Below are positions 26,879-36,362 of a stretch of DNA of 64,000 bases, piece after piece. The DNA lies in NCBI RefSeq assembly GCF_020023995.1, contig NZ_NRRD01000007.1, positions 1-64,000 of the forward strand, written 5' to 3'. The notes under the pieces were generated by a model. The model was given only the letters and a program-made list of their open reading frames with translations. It ran no database searches and was not told the DNA's origin. The position numbers and the translations under genes were made by a program. Source of the stretch: Rhodobacter sp. TJ_12 (GTDB lineage: Bacteria; Pseudomonadota; Alphaproteobacteria; Rhodobacterales; Rhodobacteraceae). The number at the start of each line of letters is the position of its first letter. The stretch's first letter is position 1.

Positions 26879-29713
26879 ATGACCTTTACCCCCACCGACT
26901 ATAACACCTACGATTTCGCCAACCGCCGCCACATCGGGCCCAGTCCGGCCGAAATGGAAGAGATGCTCAAGGTGGTGGGGGTGCCCTCGCTTGAGGCGCT
27001 GATCGATGAAACAGTGCCGCGCGCGATCCGGCAATCGACGCCGCTGAGCTGGGCGCCGATGACCGAACACGCGCTGCACAACAAGCTGCGTGAAGTGCAA
27101 AAGAAGAACGCCGTGATGACCTCGCTCATCGGGCAGGGCTATTATGGCACGGCCACGCCGCCGGTCATTCAGCGCAATATCTTGGAAAATCCGGCGTGGT
27201 ATACCGCCTACACGCCTTATCAGCCCGAGATCGCGCAAGGGCGACTGGAAGCGCTTTTGAACTTTCAGACCATGGTGGCGGATCTGACCGGCCTGCCGGT
27301 GGCCAATGCCAGCCTGCTTGACGAATCCACCGCCGCCGCCGAAGCGATGATGATGGCGCATCGCGCCTCCAAATCCAAAGCGCAGGCCTTCTTTGTCGAT
27401 CACCACCTGCATCCGCAAACGATTGCGGTTTTGGAGACCCGCGCCGCGCCCTTTGGCATCACCATTATCAAGGATCACCCCGATCAGATGGTCCCCGATG
27501 ACGTGTTCGGTGCGATCTTCCAATATCCGGGCACCTATGGCCATGTGCGCGATTTCACCGATTACATCGCCATGTTGCATGCGGCGGGCGGCATCGCGGT
27601 GATGGCGACCGATCTTTTGGCGCTGTGTTTGCTAAAAGAACCCGGCGCGATGGGGGCCGATATCGCGGTGGGCTCGGCGCAGCGCTTTGGCGTGCCGATG
27701 GGCTTTGGCGGGCCGCATGCGGCTTTCATGTCCTGCACCGACAAGCTCAAACGCACCATGCCGGGGCGGATTGTCGGCGTGTCGGTCGATGCGCGGGGCA
27801 ACAAGGCCTATCGGCTAAGCTTGCAAACCCGCGAACAACATATCCGCCGCGAAAAGGCGACCTCGAATGTTTGCACCGCGCAGGCGCTTTTGGCGGTGAT
27901 GGCCAGTTTTTACGCCGTCTTCCATGGCCCGATGGGTCTGCGTGCGATTGCGGAACGCGTGCATTTCAATGCGGTGCGGTTGCATGATGCGCTGGTCAAT
28001 GCGGGGGCCGATGTGGCCCCGCAGGCCTATTTCGACACGATCACCGTGCGCGTGGGCGTCGGGCAAATGGGGATCATGGCGGCGGCGCGCCAGCATGGGC
28101 TGAACTTCCGCAAGGTGGGCGAAGGGCGCGTGGGCATTTCGGTCGATGAAACCACGACCGATGAGGTGATCGAGCGGGTTCTGGCCTCGTTCGGGATTTA
28201 CGATCCGCCGCCCGCGGGCACGCATCTGGGCTTTCCCGAGGAAATGCTGCGCCAAACCGACTATCTGACCCATCCGGTCTTTCATATGAACCGCGCCGAA
28301 AGCGAGATGATGCGCTACATGCGCCGCTTGTCGGACCGCGATCTGGCGCTTGATCGCGCGATGATCCCCTTGGGGTCTTGCACGATGAAGCTGAATGCCG
28401 CCGCCGAAATGGCGCCGCTCACCTGGCATCGGTTCAACTCGCTCCATCCCTTTGTGCCAGCCGATCAAGCGGCGGGCTATGCCGAGATGATCGAGGATCT
28501 GACGGCGAAACTATGCGAGATCACCGGCTACGATGCCTTTTCGATGCAGCCCAATTCGGGGGCGCAGGGCGAATATGCCGGGTTGATGACGATTGCCGCT
28601 TACCATCGCGCCAATGGCGATGATCAACGCGATATCTGCCTGATCCCGATGTCGGCCCATGGCACCAACCCGGCCTCGGCGGCGATGGCGGGGATGAAAG
28701 TCGTGGTGGTGAAATCCGCCCCCAATGGCGATGTGGATGTAGAGGATTTCGCGGAAAAAGCCGCCGCGGCGGGCGATAAGCTGGCGGCCTGCATGATCAC
28801 CTATCCCTCGACCCATGGGGTGTTTGAGGAAACGGTGAAAACGATCTGCCAGATCACTCATGACCATGGCGGGCAAGTCTATCTGGACGGCGCCAATATG
28901 AACGCGCTGGTGGGGCTGGTGCGGCCGGGCGAATGCGGCTCGGACGTCAGCCACCTCAATCTGCACAAGACCTTTGCCATCCCGCATGGCGGCGGTGGTC
29001 CGGGCATGGGGCCGATCGGGGTAAAGGCGCATCTGGCGCCCTTCTTGCCGGGCCATCCGGAAACCGATGGCAAGCCAGGGGCTGTCTCGGCTGCGCCGCT
29101 TGGGTCGGCCTCGATCTTGCTGATTTCTTGGGCTTATTGCCTGATGATGGGCGGCGAAGGGCTGGCGCAGGCGACACGCGTGGCGATCTTGAATGCCAAC
29201 TACATCGCCGCGCGGTTGCGCAATTCTTACCCGATCTTGTTCATGGGGAACCGGGGCCGGGTCGCGCATGAATGCATTTTGGACACCCGCCCCTTCGCCG
29301 AGGTGGGCGTGACCGTGGATGACATTGCCAAGCGGCTGATGGATACGGGCTTCCACGCCCCCACCATGTCGTGGCCGGTGGCGGGCACGCTGATGGTGGA
29401 GCCCACCGAAAGCGAAACCAAGGCGGAGCTGGACCGGTTCATCACCGCGCTGGAGGCGATCCGCGAAGAGGTGCGCGACGTGGCCGATGGTCGGATTGCG
29501 GTGCAAGACAGCCCATTGCGCCATGCGCCCCACACGGTCGAGGATCTGGTGGCCGACTGGGATCGTCCCTATTCGCGTGAACAGGGCTGTTTCCCGCCCG
29601 GCTCGTTCCGGGTGGATAAATATTGGCCGCCCGTGGGCCGGGTGGATAACGCCTATGGCGACCGCAATCTGGTCTGCACCTGCCCCCCGGTAGAGGCTTG
29701 GGCGGCGGAGTAA
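26879..29713 (+). CDS. gcvP: Glycine dehydrogenase (decarboxylating), P protein
   Basis: GcvP is the PLP enzyme that decarboxylates glycine and loads the aminomethyl group onto GcvH. The product is 944 residues, a single fused chain with N- and C-terminal halves as in E. coli (about 957), not split into GcvPA and GcvPB. The PLP lysine lies in [20 protein letters not shown]. Other motifs are [16 protein letters not shown] and [20 protein letters not shown] 26879 follows the gcvH stop by four bases. Confidence 0.98.
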   Translation: MTFTPTDYNTYDFANRRHIGPSPAEMEEMLKVVGVPSLEALIDETVPRAIRQSTPLSWAPMTEHALHNKLREVQKKNAVMTSLIGQGYYGTATPPVIQRNILENPAWYTAYTPYQPEIAQGRLEALLNFQTMVADLTGLPVANASLLDESTAAAEAMMMAHRASKSKAQAFFVDHHLHPQTIAVLETRAAPFGITIIKDHPDQMVPDDVFGAIFQYPGTYGHVRDFTDYIAMLHAAGGIAVMATDLLALCLLKEPGAMGADIAVGSAQRFGVPMGFGGPHAAFMSCTDKLKRTMPGRIVGVSVDARGNKAYRLSLQTREQHIRREKATSNVCTAQALLAVMASFYAVFHGPMGLRAIAERVHFNAVRLHDALVNAGADVAPQAYFDTITVRVGVGQMGIMAAARQHGLNFRKVGEGRVGISVDETTTDEVIERVLASFGIYDPPPAGTHLGFPEEMLRQTDYLTHPVFHMNRAESEMMRYMRRLSDRDLALDRAMIPLGSCTMKLNAAAEMAPLTWHRFNSLHPFVPADQAAGYAEMIEDLTAKLCEITGYDAFSMQPNSGAQGEYAGLMTIAAYHRANGDDQRDICLIPMSAHGTNPASAAMAGMKVVVVKSAPNGDVDVEDFAEKAAAAGDKLAACMITYPSTHGVFEETVKTICQITHDHGGQVYLDGANMNALVGLVRPGECGSDVSHLNLHKTFAIPHGGGGPGMGPIGVKAHLAPFLPGHPETDGKPGAVSAAPLGSASILLISWAYCLMMGGEGLAQATRVAILNANYIAARLRNSYPILFMGNRGRVAHECILDTRPFAEVGVTVDDIAKRLMDTGFHAPTMSWPVAGTLMVEPTESETKAELDRFITALEAIREEVRDVADGRIAVQDSPLRHAPHTVEDLVADWDRPYSREQGCFPPGSFRVDKYWPPVGRVDNAYGDRNLVCTCPPVEAWAAE

Positions 29714-29722
29714 ACTAGACCC

Positions 29723-29756
29723 GCCCGGAGCCGCGTGCGGCGGCTCTGGGCGCGTT
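29723..29756. terminator. Hairpin between convergent gcvP and the FabH-like gene
   Basis: A 12-bp stem (29723-29734 with 29740-29751, one wobble pair) is followed on the plus strand by GCGTTT. The T tract is short, so it is a moderate terminator. It occupies almost the whole 43-base gap and may serve both directions. Confidence 0.65.
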
Positions 29757-30875
29757 TCAATACCGTTCGACGATTACAGAGCCTACCGAATAGCCCGCGC
29801 CAAAGGAGCAGATCAGCCCCATCTCGCCCGGCGCAAGGTCATCAGAAAACCGGTCAAAGGCGATGATCGACCCGGCCGAAGAGGTATTGGCGAATTCTTG
29901 CAAGATATTGGGTTGCTCGCCCGGTTCGGGGTCGCGCCCCAGCACCTTGCGGCCGATGAAATCATTCATCGTCTTGTTCGCCTGATGCAGCCAAAGCCGT
30001 TTCAGGCTGTTTGCGGGCACGCTTTCCTCGGTCAGATGCGCGCCGATATGGGCGCAGACCAAGGGCAGCACTTCCTTAAAAACCTTACGACCCTCTTGCA
30101 TGAATTGCATGTCGCGCCGGTCTTGCATCCCGTCGGGGCGGTTGCGGCGCAAAAAGCCGTTGTTGTTGCGGATCGCATTGGAAAATTCGGTCGCGCAGCG
30201 GGTGGAGCGGATTATAAAACCATGCGCGGCATCATCTTGGCGTTCGATCAGGGTCGCCGTCGCCACATCGCCAAAGATGAAATGGCAATCGCGGTCGCGC
30301 CATTCCAAATGGCCCGAGGTGATTTCCGGGTTCACCACCAGCGCGCGCCGCACCGAGCCCGACCGGATCATATCCGCCGCCGCCTGAATGCCAAACGTGG
30401 CCGAGGAACAGGCCACATTCATGTCAAAGGCAAAGCCGCCCGCGCCCAGAAGTTTTTGAATTTCAATCGCAACAGCCGGATAGGCGCGCTCCATATTGGA
30501 GGCCGCGCAGATCACTAGATCAACCTCGTCGCCTTGACGGCCCGCCTTTTCCAGCGCGGCGGTGCATGCCGCAAGCGCCATTTCCGCCATGATGCCGGGG
30601 TCGTCGTCAGACCGTTGCCGCAGGTTGGGATACATCCGCGCCGGGTCCAAAACGCCCGAGCGGTCCATCACATATCGGTTCTCGATCCCAGAGGCCTTGA
30701 CGATGAACTCTGACGAGGAATGCGGGATCGCGGCCATCTCGCCCGCTGCGATGGCTGCGGCATTTTCCGCATTCACGCGATCTGCATAAGCGTTGAAGGC
30801 GGCGACAAGATCGTCGTTCGAGATCGCTTCGGGCGGGACAAAGACCCCGGTGGCGGTGATGGCTGGCTGATACAT
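29757..30875 (-). CDS. Beta-ketoacyl-ACP synthase III (FabH-like, long form)
   Basis: This is a 372-residue thiolase-fold condensing enzyme. The nucleophile is Cys156 in DMNVACSSATFG. The His is in WLHQANKTMND and the Asn in EFANTSSAGS, giving the Cys-His-Asn triad of FabH-type enzymes. It is about 50 residues longer than E. coli FabH and has an N-terminal insertion (HSSSEFIVKASGIENRYVMD). That resembles the P. aeruginosa PA3286-like branch, which can condense acyl-CoA with malonyl-ACP. The substrate is therefore uncertain and the gene is probably not the only fabH. It is followed by convergent gcvP. Confidence 0.88.
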   Translation of the reverse strand: MYQPAITATGVFVPPEAISNDDLVAAFNAYADRVNAENAAAIAAGEMAAIPHSSSEFIVKASGIENRYVMDRSGVLDPARMYPNLRQRSDDDPGIMAEMALAACTAALEKAGRQGDEVDLVICAASNMERAYPAVAIEIQKLLGAGGFAFDMNVACSSATFGIQAAADMIRSGSVRRALVVNPEITSGHLEWRDRDCHFIFGDVATATLIERQDDAAHGFIIRSTRCATEFSNAIRNNNGFLRRNRPDGMQDRRDMQFMQEGRKVFKEVLPLVCAHIGAHLTEESVPANSLKRLWLHQANKTMNDFIGRKVLGRDPEPGEQPNILQEFANTSSAGSIIAFDRFSDDLAPGEMGLICSFGAGYSVGSVIVERY

Positions 30876-30932
30876 GGTCGCTCCCCCCAGTGTTGCGCCA
30901 AATTCGGCCCGCTTGGGGGGAAGGTCAAGCGC

Positions 30933-31874
30933 CTAGACGGGGTTGGGCAGCGCTTTGCCGTGACGGAAGGCGCGCAAGTTTTCGACCGCCATCATCCCCA
31001 TCGCGTCGCGTACTTCTTCGGTAGCGGTGCCAAGATGGGGCAAAAGCGTGACGTTGTTCAGGCACCGCAGGGCCTCGGGCACCAGCGGTTCCTTGGCATA
31101 GACATCCAGCCCTGCACCGCCGATCTGCCCCGCCTCAAGCGCCGCGATCAGCGCGGCTTCATCGACCACATCGCCGCGCGCGACATTGATCAGATGCGCA
31201 TGCGGGCGCATCGCGGCCAGTTCTGCCGCGCCGATCATATTGCGGGTTTCTGCGGTGGCGGGCACGGCCAGCACCACGAAATCTGCCCAAGCCAGCAGAT
31301 CGTGCAAGGGCAGGGGGGGGGGCGCGAATGGCAGATTTTGGGGGCTGCGGGTGGTATAGGCAATCTCCATCCCAAAACCATAATGCGCGCGCCGGGCCAC
31401 GGCCTGCCCAATCCGCCCCATGCCAATGATACCGAGCCGCTTGCCAGTGACATGCGCGCCCAGCATTTGCGTGGGCGCCCAGCCGGTCCATTCGCCCGCG
31501 CGCAGCAGCCGCTCCCCTTCCGAGGCGCGGCGCGCCGACATCAGCAAAAGTGTCATCGCAATATCGGCGGTGGCATCGGTGACCGCACCGGGGGTGTTGG
31601 TGACGGCAATCCCTGCCGCGCGGGCCGCGGCAAGGTCGATATGGTTCACGCCGACACCGAAATTGGCCAAAAGTTTTGCCCGGATCGGGCCGGTGAAGGC
31701 CGCGGCCCCGAAGGCATCGCCCAGCGTTGGCAAAAGCGCGTCATAATCGGCCAAGGCCGCGCGCGCCTCTGCAACGGTCATCGGGGCGTCTTTGTCGCGA
31801 AACTCCGCCTCGAATTCGTCGCGTAAAATCGCACTGACACGCGCGGTTTGCGCGCGGCTGACCAAAAGCCGCAT
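30933..31874 (-). CDS. D-2-hydroxyacid dehydrogenase (glyoxylate/hydroxypyruvate reductase type)
   Basis: The product is 313 residues. The dinucleotide-binding motif is GIIGMGRIGQAVARRA. Catalytic residues are the Arg in INVARGDVVDEAAL, the Glu in YAKEPLVPEAL and the His in LLPHLGTATEE. GVNHID at the N-terminal side matches glyoxylate reductases/D-glycerate dehydrogenases. The start codon overlaps the csaA stop (TGATG), so the two are co-translated on the minus strand. It is a distant paralogue of the GhrA-like gene near 6 kb. The exact substrate is inferred. Confidence 0.85.
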   Translation of the reverse strand: MRLLVSRAQTARVSAILRDEFEAEFRDKDAPMTVAEARAALADYDALLPTLGDAFGAAAFTGPIRAKLLANFGVGVNHIDLAAARAAGIAVTNTPGAVTDATADIAMTLLLMSARRASEGERLLRAGEWTGWAPTQMLGAHVTGKRLGIIGMGRIGQAVARRAHYGFGMEIAYTTRSPQNLPFAPPPLPLHDLLAWADFVVLAVPATAETRNMIGAAELAAMRPHAHLINVARGDVVDEAALIAALEAGQIGGAGLDVYAKEPLVPEALRCLNNVTLLPHLGTATEEVRDAMGMMAVENLRAFRHGKALPNPV

Positions 31875-32215
31875 CAGAACATCTTCCCGCCGATCGGCAC
31901 CTCTTGCCCCGGCCCGATCAGCACCACTTCGCCGTTCTCATCGGGCAGGCCCAGAACCAAAGCCTCGGACATGAAGGGGCCGATCTGGCGCGGGGGAAAG
32001 TTGACGACGCCCAGCACCTGCCGCCCGACAAGCTCTTCGGCGGTGTAATGCTTGGTGATCTGGGCCGAGGATTTCTTGACCCCGACCTCGGGGCCGTAAT
32101 CGACCCACAGTTTATAGGCGGGTTTGCGCGCCTCGGGAAAGGGTTGCACATCGACCACCCGACCGACACGAATATCGACCTTGGCAAAATCGTCATAGCT
32201 GATCGGATCGCTCAT
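31874..32215 (-). CDS. csaA: CsaA-like tRNA-binding (EMAP/OB-fold) protein
   Basis: The product is 113 residues, starting MSDPISYDDFAKVDIRVGRV. The whole protein is one OB-fold tRNA-binding domain, with ARKPAYKLWVDYG, KKSSAQITKHY and VLGVVNFPPRQIG characteristic of CsaA. The family has secretion-chaperone activity in Bacillus, and its role in alphaproteobacteria is unclear. The start overlaps the end of proC (ATGA) and its stop overlaps the dehydrogenase start, so it sits in the middle of a coupled three-gene unit. Confidence 0.9.
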   Translation of the reverse strand: MSDPISYDDFAKVDIRVGRVVDVQPFPEARKPAYKLWVDYGPEVGVKKSSAQITKHYTAEELVGRQVLGVVNFPPRQIGPFMSEALVLGLPDENGEVVLIGPGQEVPIGGKMF

Positions 32216-33024
32216 TTTCCCAATTCCTTCCCACGGGCTTCGGCGGCGGCGGTGGCGCGCCGCATCAAGGGCGGCAAACCGGTTTCGGGGTCCATCAACA
32301 CGGCCAAAGCCGCAGCGGTGGTGCCGCCGGGCGAGGTGACATTGACGCGCAATTGCGCAGGGGACACCGCGCTGTCTTCGGCCAGTTGACCCGCGCCGCC
32401 CACCGTGGCTTTGGCCAAGCTCATCGCCAGATCGCCGGGCAGGCCCAAGGCTTCGCCCGCCTCGGCCAAGGCTTCGATCATGTGGAACACATAGGCCGGG
32501 CCAGAACCGGAAATCGCGGTGACGGCATCCATCTGATGCTCGCCTTCCAGCCGCACGACTTGGCCCACAGCCTGCAACAGCCCCTCGGCCAGCGCCAGAT
32601 GTGCCTCGGTCGTGGCGCCATTGCCGCAAATCGCGGTGATGCCGCGGCCGATCGCGGCGGGGGTGTTGGGCATGGCGCGCACCACCGGGGTTTGCGTCCC
32701 AAGGATCGTTTCATAGGTGGCCAGCGTCGTGCCTGCCGCCACGGTCACAAACAGCGTTGCGCCGCCCCCCATATCCTTCAGCGTGGGCAGCGCCTCGCCC
32801 ATCATCTGCGGTTTGACCGCCACCAGCACCACGGCGGGCGCCTCGGGCAGTTTGTCATTCAGCGTGACGCCGCTCTCTTTCAGCCAGTCTGAGGGGAACG
32901 GCTCGATCACATGCACCGATTTCGGTTTCAACCCTTGGTCCAGCCAGCCCGCCAGCATGGCAGACCCCATCTTACCGCAGCCCAAAAGCACAAGGCCGCG
33001 TTTCTCGATCTCGGAAAAGTCCAT
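32212..33024 (-). CDS. proC: Pyrroline-5-carboxylate reductase
   Basis: ProC makes proline from pyrroline-5-carboxylate with NAD(P)H. The product is 270 residues from ATG 33024 (MDFSEIEKRGLVLLG). The Rossmann motif LLGCGKMGSAMLAGWL is N-terminal. VVLVAVKPQMM, VVRAMPNTPAAIGRG, AISGSGPAYVFHMIEAL and VTSPGGTTAAAL are standard ProC signatures. It is the first gene of proC-csaA-dehydrogenase, 25 bases after the YbjN-like gene, which may share its promoter. Confidence 0.96.
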   Translation of the reverse strand: MDFSEIEKRGLVLLGCGKMGSAMLAGWLDQGLKPKSVHVIEPFPSDWLKESGVTLNDKLPEAPAVVLVAVKPQMMGEALPTLKDMGGGATLFVTVAAGTTLATYETILGTQTPVVRAMPNTPAAIGRGITAICGNGATTEAHLALAEGLLQAVGQVVRLEGEHQMDAVTAISGSGPAYVFHMIEALAEAGEALGLPGDLAMSLAKATVGGAGQLAEDSAVSPAQLRVNVTSPGGTTAAALAVLMDPETGLPPLMRRATAAAEARGKELGK

Positions 33025-33049
33025 CGCGATCTCCCTTTTGGGCGGGAGA

Positions 33050-33553
33050 TTAGGCGCGCCCGTAAGCCTCGGCAATGGCGACTTTTAGCGCGGCTTCGGG
33101 GCTTTCTTGTCCCCAGGTCGCCAGCTGCAGCGCCGGATAGAACCGTTCCGAGACATTGAGCGCGGCGCGCAACATTCGGTCGATCTGTTCGGGCCCGGCG
33201 ATTTGCCCGCCCGACAGCACCAGCCCGTAGCGCCACACCATCAGCTTTTGGTCCGGCCACCAAGTAAAAGCGCCGGTCCAACATTGGTCATTGATGCGGT
33301 TGAGCAGGTCATAGAGCGCGCCCACCCGCTCGCCCGGCGGGTCCATTTCAAAGGTGCAGATCAGCCGCAGGGTTTCATCTTGCTCGGACCAGTCAAGCGT
33401 CAGCGAATAGCTGCGCCATTGCCCCTCGACCGCCATGGCGATCTGATCATCGGCCACGCGCTCAAAAGGCCAGTCATGCGCCTGCGCCAGCGTTTCGACC
33501 ACATCGATCGGATGGATCTCGGTGCCGTCGAAAAAGTCTGCGCTCAGTGCCAT
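33050..33553 (-). CDS. YbjN-domain protein
   Basis: This encodes 167 residues from ATG 33553 (MALSADFFDGTEIHP). The pattern DDQIAMAVEGQWRSYSLTL, ICTFEMDPP and YDLLNRINDQCWTGAFTWW matches the YbjN domain of alphaproteobacteria, a type III-chaperone-like fold of poorly defined function. There is no signal peptide. It precedes proC on the same strand with a 25-base gap. The upstream 257 bases to bchO are non-coding. Confidence 0.82.
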   Translation of the reverse strand: MALSADFFDGTEIHPIDVVETLAQAHDWPFERVADDQIAMAVEGQWRSYSLTLDWSEQDETLRLICTFEMDPPGERVGALYDLLNRINDQCWTGAFTWWPDQKLMVWRYGLVLSGGQIAGPEQIDRMLRAALNVSERFYPALQLATWGQESPEAALKVAIAEAYGRA

Positions 33554-33810
33554 GCTGCCCCCGGTTGCCTGTGCACGCTTGGAGATGTTCCCCAAGAGCT
33601 TGGATCGTTCACTATGAGCGGCGGTTCATCCGGCCGTCCCTACCAGATATCGTGGGGATGGCGCTGCGATCTGTAAAGCAGATTATGGTGGATAAGTCGT
33701 AAACCTGCGTCTTCCCCACAGGAAATTGGCCTTTTGCCCGGGATTTCGGCGGGCATTGGGGCAGGTGGGTGTGGCCGGGGATTGGTTTTCGAGGGGCGGC
33801 CCGCAAGGCG

Positions 33811-34665
33811 TTAATTTGCCAGCCAGTCGGACAAAAGCGCTGAAAGCCCGTCTTCGGCCACCTCATGCAGCAGGTGCCCGCCCGGCATCTTGCGCAACTC
33901 GACCTGGGGCATCGCATGGGCGGCGCTTTCCGATACGTCGGGCGGCACGGCCTTATCGTCGGCGCCTGCCAGCAGCAGCGCGGGTTTGCGCAGGCGCGGC
34001 AAGTTCAAGATCAATGGATCAAGCCGCCACTGCGCCATCATATCCAGCGCCCCCGCGACATGTTCGGTGTCTTGCACCAGCGTGGTATATTGTGCCTTGC
34101 CCGCCGCATCGATCACCGATCCGGTGCTGTCAAGCAATTGGCTGACCCGCGCGGGCGAGGCCCAAAGCCGCGCCGCCACCGGAGCCGTCAGCGGAAAGGC
34201 CGCAAGGCCGCGCGCGATCAGCGGAAACAGCACCCCCGCCACGCCTTCAAAATGATCCAGCGCGGCATTGATGCCCACGACACGCGGAATACCGGTGTTG
34301 AGCGCCATTTGCAGCGCAATGGCACCGCCCGCCGAATGGCCGATCACCGCTGTGGGCTGCACGCCCATCGCATCGCACAACCAGCACAAATCCTCGGCAA
34401 TCGGGCAAAGGCCCAGCCGGTCACGGTCTTTGGTGCGGGTGCAACCATGGCCGGGCAGGTCCGGCACGATCAGACGATAGTGTTTCGCAAGGCCCGGAAT
34501 GGTTCGTCGGAAGCTGTGGCCAGACGCCCCCAGCCCATGCAAAAGCAGCAAAACCGGGGCCTCGCGGGGGCCGGTGTCGACCACCCACCAATCGATGCGT
34601 TCGACCCGCACCATCCGCGCGGCAGACCGATAGGGCCAGTTTGCCGGCAGGTTGCGCGGGTCCAT
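33811..34665 (-). CDS. bchO: Magnesium-chelatase accessory protein BchO
   Basis: BchO is an alpha/beta-hydrolase-fold protein of 284 residues found with bchD in bacteriochlorophyll clusters; its exact role near Mg chelatase is unclear. The elbow is IGHSAGGAIALQ. An acid is likely in AGADDKAVPP and a His in PGGHLLHE. An LLLHGLGASGHSF oxyanion region follows the first strand. It begins three bases after the bchD stop, ending the crtA-bchI-bchD-bchO operon. The next gene lies 257 bases away with no strong terminator visible. Confidence 0.95.
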   Translation of the reverse strand: MDPRNLPANWPYRSAARMVRVERIDWWVVDTGPREAPVLLLLHGLGASGHSFRRTIPGLAKHYRLIVPDLPGHGCTRTKDRDRLGLCPIAEDLCWLCDAMGVQPTAVIGHSAGGAIALQMALNTGIPRVVGINAALDHFEGVAGVLFPLIARGLAAFPLTAPVAARLWASPARVSQLLDSTGSVIDAAGKAQYTTLVQDTEHVAGALDMMAQWRLDPLILNLPRLRKPALLLAGADDKAVPPDVSESAAHAMPQVELRKMPGGHLLHEVAEDGLSALLSDWLAN

Positions 34666-34668
34666 CGC

Positions 34669-36360
34669 TTACGCCTCCAAAGCCGCCCCCAGCACATCGG
34701 CCATCCGATGCGCATTCGCGCGGGGCAGGGCGATGTAGTGGCCGCCCATGTTTTGAGCCAGTTCCTGAAGCCGCCGGTTGGGGCGCATCGCGGTATCGAT
34801 GATCACCGCAGGCGTGCCAGCCGCGCGAATGGCCTTGGCCATCTGCGTTGCCTGTTCCTCGGCCAAAGCGCGGTTCGGGCTGCCATCGAGCGCGATATTG
34901 CCCCGCCCATCGGTCAAAAGCGCTATCGTCGGTGTCATCCCGCGCGAGCGTGCCTGTTTGGCGGTGGACATCGCCAATTCCAACCCGCTGGCCAGCGGCG
35001 TGCCGCCGCCGCCGGGCAGGCCCGACAAATGCCGCTTTGTCTGGGTCAGCGAGCGGCTGGGCGCGAGCAAAAGCTGTGCGCCCTCGCCCCGGAAGCTGAC
35101 AAGCGAGACGTGATCGCGTTGGCTATAGGCGCGGGCCAGCAGCAGCTCTACCGCGCCCTTCGCCTCAGAGAGGCGCGCCATCGCCGCCGAGCCAGAGGCA
35201 TCCACCGCAAAGATCAGCACCCGGTCGGACATTTCCTTGCGCCGCCGCAAGTGGATGTCGGAGCTATCGACCAAGAGAACCTGCTGCTTGCGCGCGGGCG
35301 GGGCGGATTTGCGCCGCAAGCCCTGCCACGGGGCGGCGCAGCGCAGCGTTGCCACAAGGTCGATCCGGGCGTTGTCCTCCAGCCGACCCTTGCGTGAGGG
35401 CAGGGGGCGCCCACGCCGGTTGCCGATGCGTTCCTCGCCCGAGCCCGCACCACCATTGGCGGCCTTGAGCCGGGAGCGCAGGTCGATGGTTTTCAACAAA
35501 TCATCGGGCAGCATTGCCCGCACGGCCTCGACCACAATCTCGCTGGGCAGACCTTCGCCCGGGTCGCTTTGATCCTGATCGTCGTTGTCCGGCGGCGGCG
35601 TGTCCTCCGGTGCGGGCGGCGGCGGAGGGGGCGGCGGCTGGTCTTCCATGTCTTGCAACGGAATGGCGCGATGCGCGAGCGTCAGCCGCGCGGCGGCCAG
35701 CATGTCATCCTTTTCCACCACGGTCCGGCCATCCAGCGCGGCCACGATACGCGCCGCCACCAGTGCCAGCATCGGCGCGCGCAGGCTCTGGATTTGCAGC
35801 TTGTGACAGCCTTCCACCACCTCTTGCACGCGCTCTTGCGGCATCTGCACCTTGGGCAGCAATTCCCGCGCGCGCGCGATTTGATCGGCGTCGGGGGTGA
35901 TCGCTTCGGGGTCGATGGAACGCGTCTCTGTCAGGTCGATGAACAGCCCAAGCCGGTCGGCGATGGAAAAGGGCAGGCCCTCTTCGGCCTCGGCGGCCTC
36001 GTCCAGCGCAATCAGCGCGTGCTGGCGCGCATCCAAAGCCTGCGCCAGCCGCGCGCCCAGTTTGGGCGTGCAGCGTTCGGCCATGGGCAGCACAAAAACG
36101 CGCGGGCTATCGAGCAAACCGCCGCGCAGCACAGGCTTGCCGGTGTGCAGCGTTTCGGCCACATCAAGCCCGCCATAAAGCGCCTGATCGTCCACATTGG
36201 GCGGCAGGCGGCGCAGCGGCATCGGGAAGGGCAGATGGGCCAGCGTGTCCGTCAGTGTGTTGCGCACCGGGCCGGCCCGTGACCTTAGCCACAGACCGCC
36301 CATCGCTGCCGGATCAACCGTCAGCACTGCCAGCGCCGAGCGGAGGTGTTCGTGGTCCAT
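34669..36360 (-). CDS. bchD: Magnesium chelatase subunit D
   Basis: BchD works with BchI and BchH to insert Mg into protoporphyrin IX, the first bacteriochlorophyll-specific step. The product is 563 residues from ATG 36360 (MDHEHLRSALAVL). An AAA+-like N-terminal domain lacks a clear Walker A. It is followed by an acidic proline-rich linker (about residues 235-265, with eight consecutive prolines) and a C-terminal von Willebrand A domain with the MIDAS motif DASGSAA, TPLASG and LTDGRGN. It lies two bases after bchI. Confidence 0.97.
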   Translation of the reverse strand: MDHEHLRSALAVLTVDPAAMGGLWLRSRAGPVRNTLTDTLAHLPFPMPLRRLPPNVDDQALYGGLDVAETLHTGKPVLRGGLLDSPRVFVLPMAERCTPKLGARLAQALDARQHALIALDEAAEAEEGLPFSIADRLGLFIDLTETRSIDPEAITPDADQIARARELLPKVQMPQERVQEVVEGCHKLQIQSLRAPMLALVAARIVAALDGRTVVEKDDMLAAARLTLAHRAIPLQDMEDQPPPPPPPPAPEDTPPPDNDDQDQSDPGEGLPSEIVVEAVRAMLPDDLLKTIDLRSRLKAANGGAGSGEERIGNRRGRPLPSRKGRLEDNARIDLVATLRCAAPWQGLRRKSAPPARKQQVLLVDSSDIHLRRRKEMSDRVLIFAVDASGSAAMARLSEAKGAVELLLARAYSQRDHVSLVSFRGEGAQLLLAPSRSLTQTKRHLSGLPGGGGTPLASGLELAMSTAKQARSRGMTPTIALLTDGRGNIALDGSPNRALAEEQATQMAKAIRAAGTPAVIIDTAMRPNRRLQELAQNMGGHYIALPRANAHRMADVLGAALEA

Positions 36361-36362
36361 GA

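Noticed and set aside
33660-33725. DnaA-box-like sequences (GGTGGATAA, TTCCCCACA) between the YbjN-like gene and bchO
   Set aside because: Only near matches, no cluster of boxes, no AT-rich unwinding element and no dnaA, hemE or parAB genes nearby, so not an origin.
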